NCBI RefSeq assembly: GCF_001039355.2
Contig: NW_019774403.1
Coordinates: 368,436-409,842 of the forward strand
Direction of reading: 5' to 3'
Length of the DNA: 41,407 nt
Source: Lingula anatina
Taxonomy: Eukaryota > Brachiopoda > Lingulata > Lingulida > Lingulidae
Below, piece after piece: positions 23,501-32,900 of the stretch. A model generated the notes under the pieces. It saw only the letters and a list, made by a program, of their open reading frames with translations, made no database searches and was not told the DNA's origin. Made by a program: the position numbers and the translations under genes. The stretch's first letter is position 1. Every line of letters begins with the position of its first letter.

Positions 23501-24074
23501 TTCATTTCAGGCAACTATATATATTACAATAGCAATGCACATTGAATATGTGACGCTAAAAGAAACAGTTTTCCTTGGGTCAGGTTTTGGGAAGAAAAAG
23601 AAAAAATTCTTTATCTTTAATGGTTCTTTAGTTGACATGTGCATTGGAGTATGTGTATGTATCTGTTTGGGAGTGGAAGGGGGTATAAATCACACTGATG
23701 CAACATCAGTTGGTTTTGCAATATATAAATTATAATATTTACTACATTATATACAGTCTATATATCACAATTCCACATATGTAAAAGTGTGGTTTTTTGA
23801 CTATTTGCACTATTTTTAACATAAACTTCAGCACATTTATCTATGATTAAAAAAAAAATCATATTAAAGTATTAAATGTGGAACACAATTATGTTTGCTT
23901 TGAAGTTTAAGCTTACATTTTTTCTTTGGTCCTTTTGCTTTGATCAATCCCATAGCGATTGGCTTTTAAAAACATGTCTCTGAAAGCGGGAATGATGGTA
24001 TAAGTGACCAAAAAGCCTGCACCTGCCAGTGCCATACTGACAAACACTGGCAAATTCTCGCTGCTAGCATACAT
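11541..24074 (-). CDS. DPAGT1: UDP-N-acetylglucosamine:dolichyl-phosphate GlcNAc-1-phosphotransferase
   Basis: DPAGT1 makes GlcNAc-P-P-dolichol on the cytosolic face of the ER, the first step of N-glycan precursor synthesis, and is the target of tunicamycin. Exons in transcription order are 24074-23917, 23418-23298, 22971-22758, 22489-22343, 19117-19033, 18613-18425, 12426-12183 and 11606-11541. All phases close, giving 407 aa against 408 in human. Conserved blocks seen are IPESQG, LGFADD (Asp114/115), [25 protein letters not shown] (Asn184), [10 protein letters not shown] (Asp251), [32 protein letters not shown] and the C-terminal [11 protein letters not shown]. It is a polytopic membrane protein. 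Exons 5-8 also occur on the redundant piece 12901-18246. Splicing 1-4 to 5-6 (right copy) and 7-8 (either copy) gives an intact frame. An AATAAA on the - strand lies at 11485-11480. Intron 4 hosts a TRIM gene. Confidence 0.95.
11763..12003. repeat. Inverted-repeat element in DPAGT1 intron 7
   Basis: The ends are 14-bp inverted repeats: CAGACATGGGGAAA at 11763-11776 and its reverse complement at 11990-12003. Inside are two direct copies of gcaggtcctctggac (11839-11853 and 11957-11971). A perfect 9-bp hairpin is formed by ggacctgca (11935-11943) and tgcaggtcc (11956-11964) around a 12-nt loop. A short non-autonomous element is likely. The second copy is near 15322-15562. The open frames crossing it on both strands have no protein likeness. 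Confidence 0.5.
12900..12900. other. Single-N assembly joint
   Basis: One ambiguous base sits exactly where the first copy of the 3.5-kb block ends and the second begins. A 1-N spacer is a usual sign that two contigs were placed next to each other without a true gap estimate. Confidence 0.9.
12901..16454. repeat. Second copy of the 3.5-kb block, left half of the redundant contig
   Basis: This corresponds to 9364-12899. It includes duplicate DPAGT1 exon 8 (15100-15165) and exon 7 (15739-15982). These have the same lengths (66 and 244 bp), the same splice sites and the same exon 7 peptide as the first copy. Differences are mostly in non-coding sequence, as expected for two alleles. Confidence 0.85.
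15100..17329 (-). CDS. DPAGT1: Second set of DPAGT1 exons 5-8 (allelic copy on the redundant piece)
   Basis: Exons are 17329-17245 (exon 5, 85 bp), 16821-16633 (exon 6, 189 bp), 15982-15739 (exon 7, 244 bp) and 15165-15100 (exon 8, 66 bp). Lengths, phases and motifs ([32 protein letters not shown]) match the main set. There are no exons 1-4, since those occur only once at 22343-24074. This is not evidence for a second gene: it stops at the N joints and is best explained as the other haplotype. A gene caller may build a chimeric model with exons 5 and 6 repeated. Confidence 0.85.
16456..18246. repeat. First copy of a 1.8-kb duplicated block, right half of the redundant contig
   Basis: It starts cagtttgggttgtatg and matches 18248-20034 with very few differences, for example a 4-bp indel near 17150 and an Asn/Ser codon change in the TRIM start. 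It ends ..gactgcagagatc directly before the N at 18247. It carries DPAGT1 exons 5 and 6 and the first 194 codons of the TRIM gene. Confidence 0.88.
17664..18246 (+). CDS. Assembly-truncated duplicate of the TRIM-NHL gene
   Basis: This has the same start and reading frame as the complete gene at 19452, but is cut after residue 194, inside B-box 2, by the N at 18247. The open frame running on to 18296 is an artefact of reading into the next contig. Only one residue differs visibly from the full copy (position 13, Asn here, Ser there). It should not be counted as a gene or pseudogene. Confidence 0.85.
18247..18247. other. Second single-N assembly joint
   Basis: The N lies at the boundary of the 1.8-kb duplication and interrupts the first TRIM copy. 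The sequence right of it restarts 1.8 kb upstream in the same locus. Confidence 0.9.
18248..20034. repeat. Second copy of the 1.8-kb block, start of the right-hand contig
   Basis: This corresponds to 16456-18246. Beyond 20034 the sequence is unique and completes the TRIM gene, which shows the right-hand contig carries the intact allele. Confidence 0.88.
19336..19407 (+). promoter_or_regulatory. GATAA cluster upstream of the TRIM gene
   Basis: Four GATAA words lie at 19336-19340, 19346-19350, 19393-19397 and 19403-19407, in two tgataa..agataa pairs. Each pair is preceded by a caactgg word. They lie 45-116 bp before the start codon. They could be GATA-factor sites or an old local duplication. 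There is no direct evidence of activity. Confidence 0.3.
19452..21398 (+). CDS. TRIM-NHL (RING, two B-boxes, coiled coil, NHL) E3 ubiquitin ligase, intronless
   Basis: This 648-aa single-exon protein has an N-terminal C3HC4 RING (Cys25, Cys28, Cys40, His42, Cys45, Cys48, Cys64, Cys67). A B-box-like zinc motif lies around 103-144 (CSFC, CITC, CEEC). B-box 2 spans about 169-200 (C169, H172, C181, C184, C189, C192, H196/H200). Residues about 210-330 are Gln/Glu/Lys/Leu-rich coiled coil. The C-terminal 240 residues hold NHL-type beta-propeller repeats ([32 protein letters not shown]). This is the architecture of animal RBCC-NHL ligases (TRIM2/3/32/71 type). Bivalves carry many such genes, often linked with immunity, but substrate and role cannot be read from sequence. 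It lies in DPAGT1 intron 4 on the opposite strand. Lack of introns suggests origin by retroposition. Confidence 0.93.
   Translation: MATACDDRDEEESVRVKTSEHFVSCPLCLVEYKNPTDLPCRHTFCKGCLKTYISDLTPGSKFQCPMCQKETEVPKDGLEGFSHNFFIESLQDTVLQSTNKKKCSFCTLVFKRETAATSKCITCHDYLCEECSPLHCGSRLTKDHRVLTFTQLRSGEYQREIQEQQKIICPEHKDEMIRYFCSECNVPICRDCRDLHHDGHTLISLEKAVEIVKPKLQIKFNSTERRFAIGEKTLAKIDETLLTLQANESSIQQQIKARASHLHQLVEQREKTLLQQLHETSSTYRKNLQISRENCSATCSSIKTVSDVVKNILQHGAPIDILMLQHQLGQRLDELLSTSAVDEIPEELKLTLTTNTEVDHEISGGAGLGNVHISALPKFKPQVECLLEFDTGCEKPVDISVSPTQEYVTTHGSNKNKVKVFSSDGALTKEITTVSGTRLKCPLGICHFPDRRMVLSDARNNKLFILSPQWEVQQTVDINNPRGVALNNSCTKIAVAQGNQKSVSVFSIDNKGKITLTDVIRDKDGEQMFNNPYKVAFMSNGCLVVSDTSQNKLHILTPSGDSLDQYTGPDNKLGQPLGICVDAYDHMAVTDYNKQCIYFVSPDGRFVQYKATEADGLNGPWACTINQDGDLAVTELNGKVKVFQYLEK
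21399..22342. other. Rest of DPAGT1 intron 4, including the TRIM 3' flank
   Basis: AT-rich sequence with A-runs at 21624-21648. A related phrase (gaaatgtgttaccttcattgcatatag / gaaatgtgttaattgtgttgcatatag) occurs twice, near 21583 and 21738, suggesting a local degenerate repeat. I see no clear canonical AATAAA for the TRIM transcript and no coding exon. Confidence 0.4.
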
Positions 24075-24383
24075 ATTGAAATAAAATGTTATTAATAGTT
24101 ACAAATAGGAAATATTAACTCCCTTGACCACCATATTACATCTCGCGTGATTTTGACACGTTCCACGTTGTTGACCTATATCTGCGCGGACTTGTGAGAG
24201 AGCAATGTCCCGTGGGTTTGTGATTGGGCAATCGTCGGTGGGAAGGATTTTGATTGGTGGTGCACAAGATCCTATCACGTGGTTTTAGAACTGCATTTAT
24301 ACATAAATTTTCAAATTTTTGGATTATTGCACATCTCGGATTGTAGCTGTCTGTTGTTAGTTCCGTACGCTGTAGATTACAAG
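24075..24383. promoter_or_regulatory. Bidirectional DPAGT1/H2A.X promoter
   Basis: Only 309 bp separate the two start codons, so both promoters must overlap. On the H2A.X side there are two inverted CCAAT boxes (ATTGG at 24223-24227 and 24253-24257, 30 bp apart), an E-box CACGTG (24276-24281) and a TATA-like tttatacataa (24296-24306). The order CCAAT-CCAAT-TATA is typical of histone H2A promoters. No TATA box is evident toward DPAGT1, as expected for a housekeeping gene. Confidence 0.7.
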
Positions 24384-24797
24384 ATGTCTGGACGTGGTAA
24401 GGGAGGAAAGGCAAGAGCAAAGGGAAAGAGCAGATCATCCCGTGCTGGACTTCAGTTCCCCGTGGGCAGAATCCACCGTCTTCTCCGCAAGGGTAACTAT
24501 GCTCAGCGTGTAGGAGCCGGTGCCCCGGTCTACCTGGCTGCCGTGCTCGAGTATCTGGCCGCCGAGGTCCTCGAGTTGGCGGGAAATGCAGCCCGTGACA
24601 ACAAAAAATCAAGAATTGTCCCCCGTCACTTGCAGTTGGCTGTCCGCAACGACGAGGAGTTGAACAAGCTGTTGGGAGGTGTCACCATTGCCCAAGGTGG
24701 TGTTCTGCCAAATATCCAAGCCGTTCTTCTGCCCAAGAAGAGTGCAGCTGCCAAGGCCGTTGGTGGCAAGAAGTCCTCACAGAGCCAGGAATATTAG
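24384..24797 (+). CDS. H2AX: Histone H2A.X
   Basis: The 137-residue core histone H2A starts [15 protein letters not shown], with the H2A fold ([20 protein letters not shown], ..[24 protein letters not shown], ..[20 protein letters not shown]) and docking domain [20 protein letters not shown]. It ends SQSQEY. The terminal Ser-Gln-Glu-aromatic motif (Ser134) is the ATM/ATR/DNA-PK phosphorylation site that defines H2A.X and marks chromatin around double-strand breaks. I chose this start over an in-frame ATG at 24279 because it begins the universal H2A N-terminus; the upstream 35 codons lie in the promoter and have no histone character. GC content is higher than the surroundings, as usual for histone genes. 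It is intronless. Confidence 0.97.
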   Translation: MSGRGKGGKARAKGKSRSSRAGLQFPVGRIHRLLRKGNYAQRVGAGAPVYLAAVLEYLAAEVLELAGNAARDNKKSRIVPRHLQLAVRNDEELNKLLGGVTIAQGGVLPNIQAVLLPKKSAAAKAVGGKKSSQSQEY

Positions 24798-24819
24798 ACG
24801 CTTTAGTCCATTTCACAAC

Positions 24820-24835
24820 GGCCCTTTTCAGGGCC
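24820..24835 (+). terminator. Histone mRNA 3' stem-loop
   Basis: GGCCCTTTTCAGGGCC is flanked by AAC and ACC, the near-invariant metazoan replication-dependent histone stem-loop bound by SLBP. It lies 22 nt after the H2A.X stop. A purine-rich CAAGTAAAG at 24848-24856 is a fitting histone downstream element for U7 snRNP. Confidence 0.95.
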
Positions 24836-24889
24836 ACCCTCATTTTCCAAGTAAAGCTAATACCAATGTGTTAATTTAATTTCAGTCGG

Positions 24890-24895
24890 AATAAA
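24890..24895 (+). terminator. Poly(A) signal downstream of the H2A.X stem-loop
   Basis: AATAAA lies 55 nt past the stem-loop. Together they would allow either a non-polyadenylated S-phase mRNA or a polyadenylated mRNA, as known for vertebrate H2AX. Confidence 0.6.
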
Positions 24896-26693
24896 TGTAC
24901 ATTGGCATCAATTGCTTTATCAAGTTCTACAACATAAGTATTGGAATAGTATTCATATCCTACAAATAACTGAACCATGTTGTTGTAATAACCCTTTGAG
25001 AATGCATAAATATTACAGTATGTATTTTTTAATTGTATCACCATGATTAAAAATAGATTACAATTGTGATCAAGGGTGTTTAGTAATTCGAGGAATAAGT
25101 GTCTCAGAACAGGGAGAATTGATAGAAAAATGATGTGAAATATAGTATTTGGCTCTTTCATGCAGCCGAGTAAGATGTCCCCTCACTTATTGATACATCC
25201 AGTGATCATGGTGCACTTACATGACCTCAATTGTCATTTTATTTGAGAGGTCTAGGAATTTTCTTATAATTGTGAAAGCAAAGAAAACCATTTTAAGTTG
25301 AATGCCAAAGTGATTTATATGAATAGCTTAGAAATTGATTGCACCACGTGACAGATATTGAAAAATGTCCTGAAACAAAGATTTACAAGTTGAGAAAAGG
25401 ATGTGGATACAACATTTTGGAGTCCTAAAGAAGGAAACTGAACCTGGAAATATTTATCTGAACAAGAAGTTGGAAACTTGGCAACTTCTTGGTCTTAACA
25501 ATGTTACCCTCCATCAGTGGCATTTGAAAGGGGACAAGGGGCTATACTGTTTGATTACCCTGCTTTTGTCAAAAGTACTGAGTCACCCTGGCTCCTTGCT
25601 GAGATAATAATGCCTTCTTAGGTGCCCCCAGCAATAGTTGTCTGAATCAGTTAGTCAAGGTATTTGAAGTGGATCAAAAATAATGATGCCAATTTTTGGC
25701 AAGTGAGTATAAGCAGGTTTATCAGCCATTAAGTGCAGAATTCATCAAAACTGGTATTTCTGGTTTTAAAGTATTGATGTGAAATTTAATTGGCTGTATT
25801 AACGAAGGACTTAGGAGGGCATAAAAAATATAGAGGAGGCTTTGGATTTTTGGTTAGGGCTGAGGCATTTTAAACTTTTTAACTTAAAATAAAGACCATA
25901 CTGATTTTGGGTTTAGCTTTTTTAGCAAGACGGGTGCATGTCGGTAGCTTACTATTCAAGGGGGTTGAACTCCCAAGATGGAAGTGTATCGAGTTCATTG
26001 ATTACCCTGAAATTATCTTTCACACACAGCACACAATTAATGTGAAACAAGTAACTTTTTTTTGTCCCAAATGTGCCCATGAACTAGAGCAGTGTTGCAA
26101 CATTGAGGTGATCGCAACAAACTGTAGGATTACAGAAAAGAAAAGTGAATAAATGTTTCAATCAGTGATACTTTTTCCATGGGTTGTTTATTTGAAATAT
26201 CGAAACTTACATGAATTTGTGAAATCTGCCAACTTCTACTGCAAATGTCATGATTAAATACATTTGTCCACATACTTTTTACAAGCAGTACTCATTAGCA
26301 CCCAATTACATAATGCACTTTTCAATGGCAGTTCAACAGAACAATCACTATCAAGACGTGCAGATATTTAGATGATGATTCATCAGACATCTCTGAACCC
26401 ATGCTCTCCAGCTTAAGCTTATGTTTCAAAGTATGGCTACGTCTTCGTTTTTCAGTTTTATTGTTAACCCTTGACACCATGCACTTATCTATGGCAGTTA
26501 ATAATACCAGCGTCTTAATCCTTGATGCTGATTAACTGACCATCCCATGGTTATCAAGATTCAGCACAGAAACGCTAGACTTTCTTTCTTCATTCCTTAT
26601 ATCTTGTTCTTCAATGAGTCTACAAGCAGTAAATCATACTGTCATTTCAGTGAATAAGACATTTTCTACTTTTTTCCCTATCCTTTCTTTGTG
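24896..26693. other. Intergenic region between the convergent H2A.X and CHEK1
   Basis: AT-rich. The longest open frames (for example + 25401-25607 and + 25907-26152) show no family resemblance or splice support. A minus-strand AATAAA at 26457-26462 is a possible CHEK1 poly(A) signal about 500 nt past its stop. Confidence 0.4.
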
Positions 26694-26876
26694 TATATGG
26701 CACCATGCAGAATAGGGGACTAACTAGTCCGGGGGTCAAATCTGGCGACCCACTACAAAGCTTGCCGTCTTATCTGCTAAAAGACACTGAATAGATATCC
26801 TGTGGGGAAGTATCCAAATGGGTCGGCCATATTTGACCCTCCAACTAGTTAATCCCTTTTCTGAATGGGGCCTATA
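26694..26876. mobile_element. Foldback/MITE-like element
   Basis: Two 52-bp arms (26701-26752 and 26819-26870) are imperfect inverted repeats, roughly 80% matching by eye. They share blocks such as ACTAGT/ACTAGT, GGGTCAAAT and GACCCA. The similarity extends outward to TATA on each side, fitting insertion at a TA dinucleotide as in Tc1/mariner-type MITEs. The 66-bp centre has no coding capacity. If CHEK1 uses the distal poly(A) signal, the element lies in its 3' UTR. Confidence 0.7.
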
Positions 26877-26968
26877 ATTGCACATACTGTTTTACTACTG
26901 GGACATTCATCTTCCTCAGCTTAGAACTAAGGTAGCACCCACATTACAAAATACTACAAATGTCAATT

Positions 26969-29900
26969 TCATGGTGTAAGTTTTCTTTTACACTTTGAAG
27001 TCTGAACATTTTCCTTCACATCTTTCACTATGGTTTTCTTATCAACAGGTCTTTTTTGGTTTCCATCTCCTTCAGTTGTCTTATCTTTCATGCACTTGTT
27101 GTCATGGTTACCTTCCTTCAATTTAAATACAGCTTTCTCCACAGTTCCAGTGCCACTGTTAACAGCATTGCTTTCTAATTTGTCATCATCCTTTCTATTC
27201 TCTGCTGGTGACACAACTGCATTTCCTGAGGTACTTTTCCCATCCTCGTTTGTCTTTCTGCTTTTCCCTTCGGGAGCTACTTTCTGATCTTTTCTAGTTG
27301 AAGACTTGAGTGTGGGTGAGCATCCCAAGGAAAAGTGAACCACTGAACCTTGCGCCTGGGGACTGGACAGCAATGGAGCCTTGCAGATCAGGCTGCTGAA
27401 TTTCCCTTTGATTTTCATGAATTGCCTCTTGAATTCTAACCCATCTCCCTAGAAATAATAGTATATAATTTTTTTGTGAATAAATGCAATGCTTTTTATT
27501 CCTTTATTAAATGGAAATTTAAATACATCATTGCAAATTTGAAATTCTGAAATGTTTTGTCTATCTATGCTAGATTGTTGCAAAATGTGTCTCTTGAAAT
27601 GTGGCACTAATAAAAGGGCAATCTCATGCTAAATAATAAAAGCAATGGATATAAAAATCATGAATATCGAATGGGAGTAATTTTATCTAAATCTGCTGTC
27701 CAGTCATATTGAAAACAAACAATTCAATCTAAATAATTGGTAGAGTACAAGCAAATGTATGGAGTTGACTGCCCACTCATTCAAAGAGCAGCTATTCTCA
27801 CCTTAGACAAGCGGAAGTCAACCAATATTAGGTTGTTCATGTCCACCAGGTTGGCCTTGAAAATGAGATTCATACCCCTGCGGTCCATGGTTGACAGTGT
27901 GATCTGAAAACAGAAAGTTTCCAGTCTTTAAATTCTTAACATTTTGTTTACATAGACACAGACATGCTTGACCGGAATTTTTTTTTTCCCACTGAAAATG
28001 ATTTTGTCTTCCCATATCATCTTCAGTTTCAAAAAATTAACAAATGTGCAATTACAGATAATATTTCATATAAACGTTATTTTTTAACATTTTAACTTAC
28101 TCTTGTAAATTCTTATCTAATCCCTCTTTTACATTAAGTTCTATCTCAATCTGTCAGTTTAAAAAGAACTGTTTGCAGAAGGTTATCTAAAAAGAAATAT
28201 AAAAAGAAGAGTATTTCCTCACCAAGCCCTGTGGATTTCTCCTGACAGAGTATCCCAGCTTTTCACATATTGACACCAGGTGTTTCACGGTTTCATCAAC
28301 GGGGGTCTTTACAAAGAATCGGGTCATGCGTCTTACCAGTCTCTGCATAGGTGTCTGAAGAAACAAACAAACAAACAAATAAAGAAAGAAAGAAAGAAAT
28401 AATAAAGACAAAAATAAACATTTCTGTTTATAAATGCAACATAATGCAGTGTTACTGAAAATTTTCCCTTTTCTTTAGCAATTACCAACAAGCTGATGCT
28501 TGCACCACAATTAGACTGAACTCTTAAATCAATCACTGACAAAGCATTTCTAGAATGTTAAAAAATCTTTAAAGAAGCCTGAAAAAGACCAAACCACAAA
28601 CCTGTGAGGCACCAGGTGTCCCCGGCATCTGACTTCCCAGGATCATGTGATCAGGGTGAACAGGCTGCGAGAAACTGAACATATGGAGGTCCCTCAGTGC
28701 TTCATTGGTGTCGCTGGTAGATGGACTGAGAGAGGGTGCACGGCGGGGCTCTGGCTGAGAACAGGAAATCTTCCCAGTGTCCCTACATGTAGAAGTTTAT
28801 TAATAATTCAGAAAATCTCATTAAGGATATGTGTGTTTGTGTTGTAATGTAATAATTGGAAAAGAAAAAATATGCAATGATATTGCAGCCCTTACTTCAT
28901 AAATCCCATTATTATCCCATGGTATATTTTTCAAAAATCTTTTTTCACCAAATCAATGATATACTGTTGACAGGCGACAAAAATGGTTTCCATTTCCTTT
29001 TGTTTATGTAAATTATCAGTTCTATTTGGGGAAAATTGAGTATGCTAGCAGATAAGAGGTCAGCGCTAACCTTCCTTTCATGGCAGGTGGAGAGAGATCC
29101 ACTCCTGAACAGAACCTCTTGAATGGGTTGCCATCTGCTGGAGAATTGGAGAGGACAAAGCCACCTGGAAAGCAGAATATGCTTTTTTCAAAAACCTGCG
29201 CTAAATACCTTGATCACTCACAAAGTCTAGAGAAACTGAAATCAAAAATATTAAAGTAACTGAAACTCTCTATAGTCATGTTGATTTAAACAGCTAAGTT
29301 AAAAGGACAATTACATACAGTTAAACTTTAAGTATTCATTTTTTTCTGAGCTGCACACACACACACACACATCAATACCAATAATATCAGATATCTATCT
29401 TGTAATACCTGACTCTTTAAATCTTTTGTTGAACCACTGGTGTGCTTTTATCTGAGGAATAGTCATCCGCTTGAGAGGGTTTTCCACCAGGACCCTCCTC
29501 AACAGAGCTGGAGTAAGAAAATAAAACATAATTACAAAATTGAGTCATTCTTTAGTCTTCAAAAACATTCTAAATGAATCAAATTTCATGAAGTGCAATT
29601 GTGTAAAACATGCTCCTTAAATAAACAAGAAAAAAGTATATTGGCTAGGCTACAGGAAATTGGCTAGACTTTTGCTGATTTTAGGTTCTGCAAGTTCTCC
29701 TTGTTTCTAAAATAAATTTCAGATATCAAAAGATAACCAAACTTAAAACCAGGCTTGTGAGACGGCAGTCACTGTAAATCAATAATCCTGGCTTTGTTAG
29801 AACGACAATGAAGGGATAACTATAGACCTTTCAGTTTAATCAAATAACCACTCAATGTCAAATCAATGAAAAACACAAGGAAATTCCTAGGTATGTTTCT

Positions 29901-32900
29901 TTGAAATTTGACTAAATTTTTATTTCCACCTTCATGTTGTGTCAATTAAATCCCAATAAATCTCAGTCTCATATAATTGAGAATCAACAATGCACAAAAT
30001 ACAAAGCACAAAATGTAAAGTACAAAGCTATGTTGCGCACACTCGGCAACTTTGAAACAAGAACAGCCCCCCTCCCCCCTTGTATGGCACATATTTTTTC
30101 CACACTTACACAAGGCCAAGTTGTCAATCTTGTTCCAAGGAGACAGTGTAATCTTGCAGTCTTTCCAGTCTGAGTATTCCTGGCAGCCATACGTAGGCTC
30201 ATCCCAGGGCAGCTCTGAAAAATTAAAACAGGTTGTAATGAAAGGGCAGGTATCCAGTATTTATAATAAGATATTTATTTTCCTTTAAAGCCCTATGTCT
30301 TTGGAACAGATTGACAGGTTATGTATAAAAGAGGCTTTTCAAAGAATATACAAGCCTCCTTTGGACAAATTTAATTTCTAATCTAATAAGCTATGTGAAC
30401 TGTGCATATACATTTCTCTTATCATCAAGGCTCACTCTGCTTTAAGTAAATTTTAGCCCATTAAATTCAATATTCAGAATCAGGTAAGGAAAAATATAAT
30501 TTTATCTCTTTTTACCCCCCTTCCACTCTCCCCAGACAATATTTAATGCTTTAGTTCAATATTGGCATTGGCTAAAACACAAAACATGTCTAACAGAAAT
30601 CTGATTCTCAAGTAAGCCAACACACTTACCCCCTGCCAATAAAGTGACCAGAATTATCCCACAGGACCAGATATCAGCTGGCTCAGCACTGTATGGCTTT
30701 CTGGCAATGACCTCTGGGGACACATATGGCACAGTCCCACAGCACTTGTCCAGCTGCCTCTCCTTCCCCTGGTGTCTGAACACTGTGGACAGACCAAAGT
30801 CTGTGATCTTCAGGTTATCTGAAGCCAAAATAAAAATTCCAAATCACCACTTAAACACAACTGCAATGTAAGAAAAAGATTATGAAGATCAAAGTCCAAT
30901 TTTAAAATTTTGGTTTTCCATCTGTGCACTGAAAGAAACTCTACATGTTTAAAAGTGTATGGTTCTTTAAAATCATAGCCTTTGAAGGGCAGTTTTAATT
31001 CTTAGAGATATATAATGTTCTTTAGACCTTAATATTAGCACTTCTGAATCATCAAGATTAAATAACCACATGAATTTGGTTAATCGCATATCTATCAGTG
31101 TTCCATGTGGAAATATGAATGTTGTCGACATTACATGTTGTCAAAATACAGAGACCTACTGGTTAACTAGTCAATAACAATAACATCTGAAAACTTTGGG
31201 AGCTATATATCTAAATATGGGCTGAACATGTATAGAGGAGTGTAGACTTACAAACCCAGAATATTTCATACTTACCATCATCATCCAATAAAAGATTTTC
31301 TGGCTTGAGGTCCCTGTGTGTGACACCCTTAGAGTGAAGGTACTCCTGTGATGGGTAAATAATTCATTAACACTGGTTCATAACAAATTTTCTAAAGATT
31401 TCTGGATGCACTCTGTTAATTTAGCCAAATATGTTAAATATTCTCTTTTTATGTTCCTTTTTTCCTATATTTATCACCGAGCTTTTCTTTTAATTGCATT
31501 AAATTATCATCAAAGGGAAATATGTATATGATTATTCTGATATCAAAGCATGTAACATTGTCATGGTTGACAACAATTAAAACTTTTTTGTCAATAGACT
31601 AATACCAGGTACGTAATGAGTTAGTAATTTGATATGTGGGTTATATCCTTATCAACAGCGGAAGATATGAAATCAAATACAAATTTATGTGTTGACATGG
31701 TTCAAAAATCCTTATCATCCTGTTCAACGAGGGAAGTATCCTTCCATGGTAAAACTATTATATTCAACCTTTATGTATAGAGCAGAGGAACACATGAAGG
31801 GATAAAGAGACATACAGTAAAGTTACATTAGATAACAATACTCACCACGCCAGCAATCAGCTGTTTAAAAAACTTCTGACCCTGGGCTGCTGGCATTCCA
31901 ACATCAGGCTCTGTGGAATGAAACAAGTTTGTATTATACACATAGTGCAAGTAATAAAGAATCAGCCCAGTAAATATTTCCAGGTACACAGGAAAAGCTT
32001 CACTTGCTATGTATGAAGTTAATAATTACTACTAACACAAAATCTCATTCTCTTAAATTAAACTGAGTGAGGCAGTGGTAAAACATATCTAGTCCAGTCC
32101 AATTATTTAATGAAAAATTTGCCAAGAGCTGATTTCTTGAACTGAGAAATACTAAAATCATTATCGCTGATACAACAGCACATTTACTACACTTGTCGCC
32201 TATATCTATTACGGGTCAAACTCACCTATCCTATCAAACAGCTCTCCTCCACTGGCGTATTCCAGGAATATATAGTGTCTGTCCCCCTCCTTTCTGTGAC
32301 CATAGAACTTGATAATGCTCTCATGGGTCATCATCTTGTGGACACAAATCTGTAACATAAACAAACCAAATATTTACTTATGACTTACTGAAATTTAAGG
32401 TATCAGAATTCAACAAAAAGGACTGACCCAATGACACATGAATTTATACTGCTGTAACAGTGGTAAATTAGACATGATTATCTCGAATTTTAACAGGAGG
32501 GCACTTACATGTAGATTCATCTCTGTAATAGCCAATAACCCTAGCTAGTTGCTGTTATAATAAATTTATTCTATTTCAAATGAGTGGTAAAATTCCTTAC
32601 TTCTTTCCTAACATTATCAGCCACATTTGCAGTTTTTGTCAAGTCAATAATCTTCACAGCCACTGCTTCCTGGGTGCTGGTGTTTACAGCTAGTTTTACC
32701 CTGAAAATGGTGCATATTTTGATAAAATCATTCATCTACAATGATTTATCAAGAAAATACATGTGATGCTTATATTTTAAAGTACAAAGTGAAAACAGGA
32801 GAGCGGGATAGAGAGGGGAAGAGTCTGTGCTTTAATTAAAATACAGAAATTACATTTACAAATGCCACCCAGTTCCATCCCATCCACTCCCTTACTGGGT

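Noticed and set aside
24279-24383. In-frame upstream ATG extending H2A.X by 35 residues
   Set aside because: The extra residues cover the TATA-like box and the 5' UTR and have no histone similarity. The canonical SGRGK start is at 24384.
25401-26152. Small genes between H2A.X and CHEK1 (68 and 81 codons; the second has a CPKC)
   Set aside because: No recognisable domain or splice support. One CxxC in a short frame is not evidence of a zinc protein.
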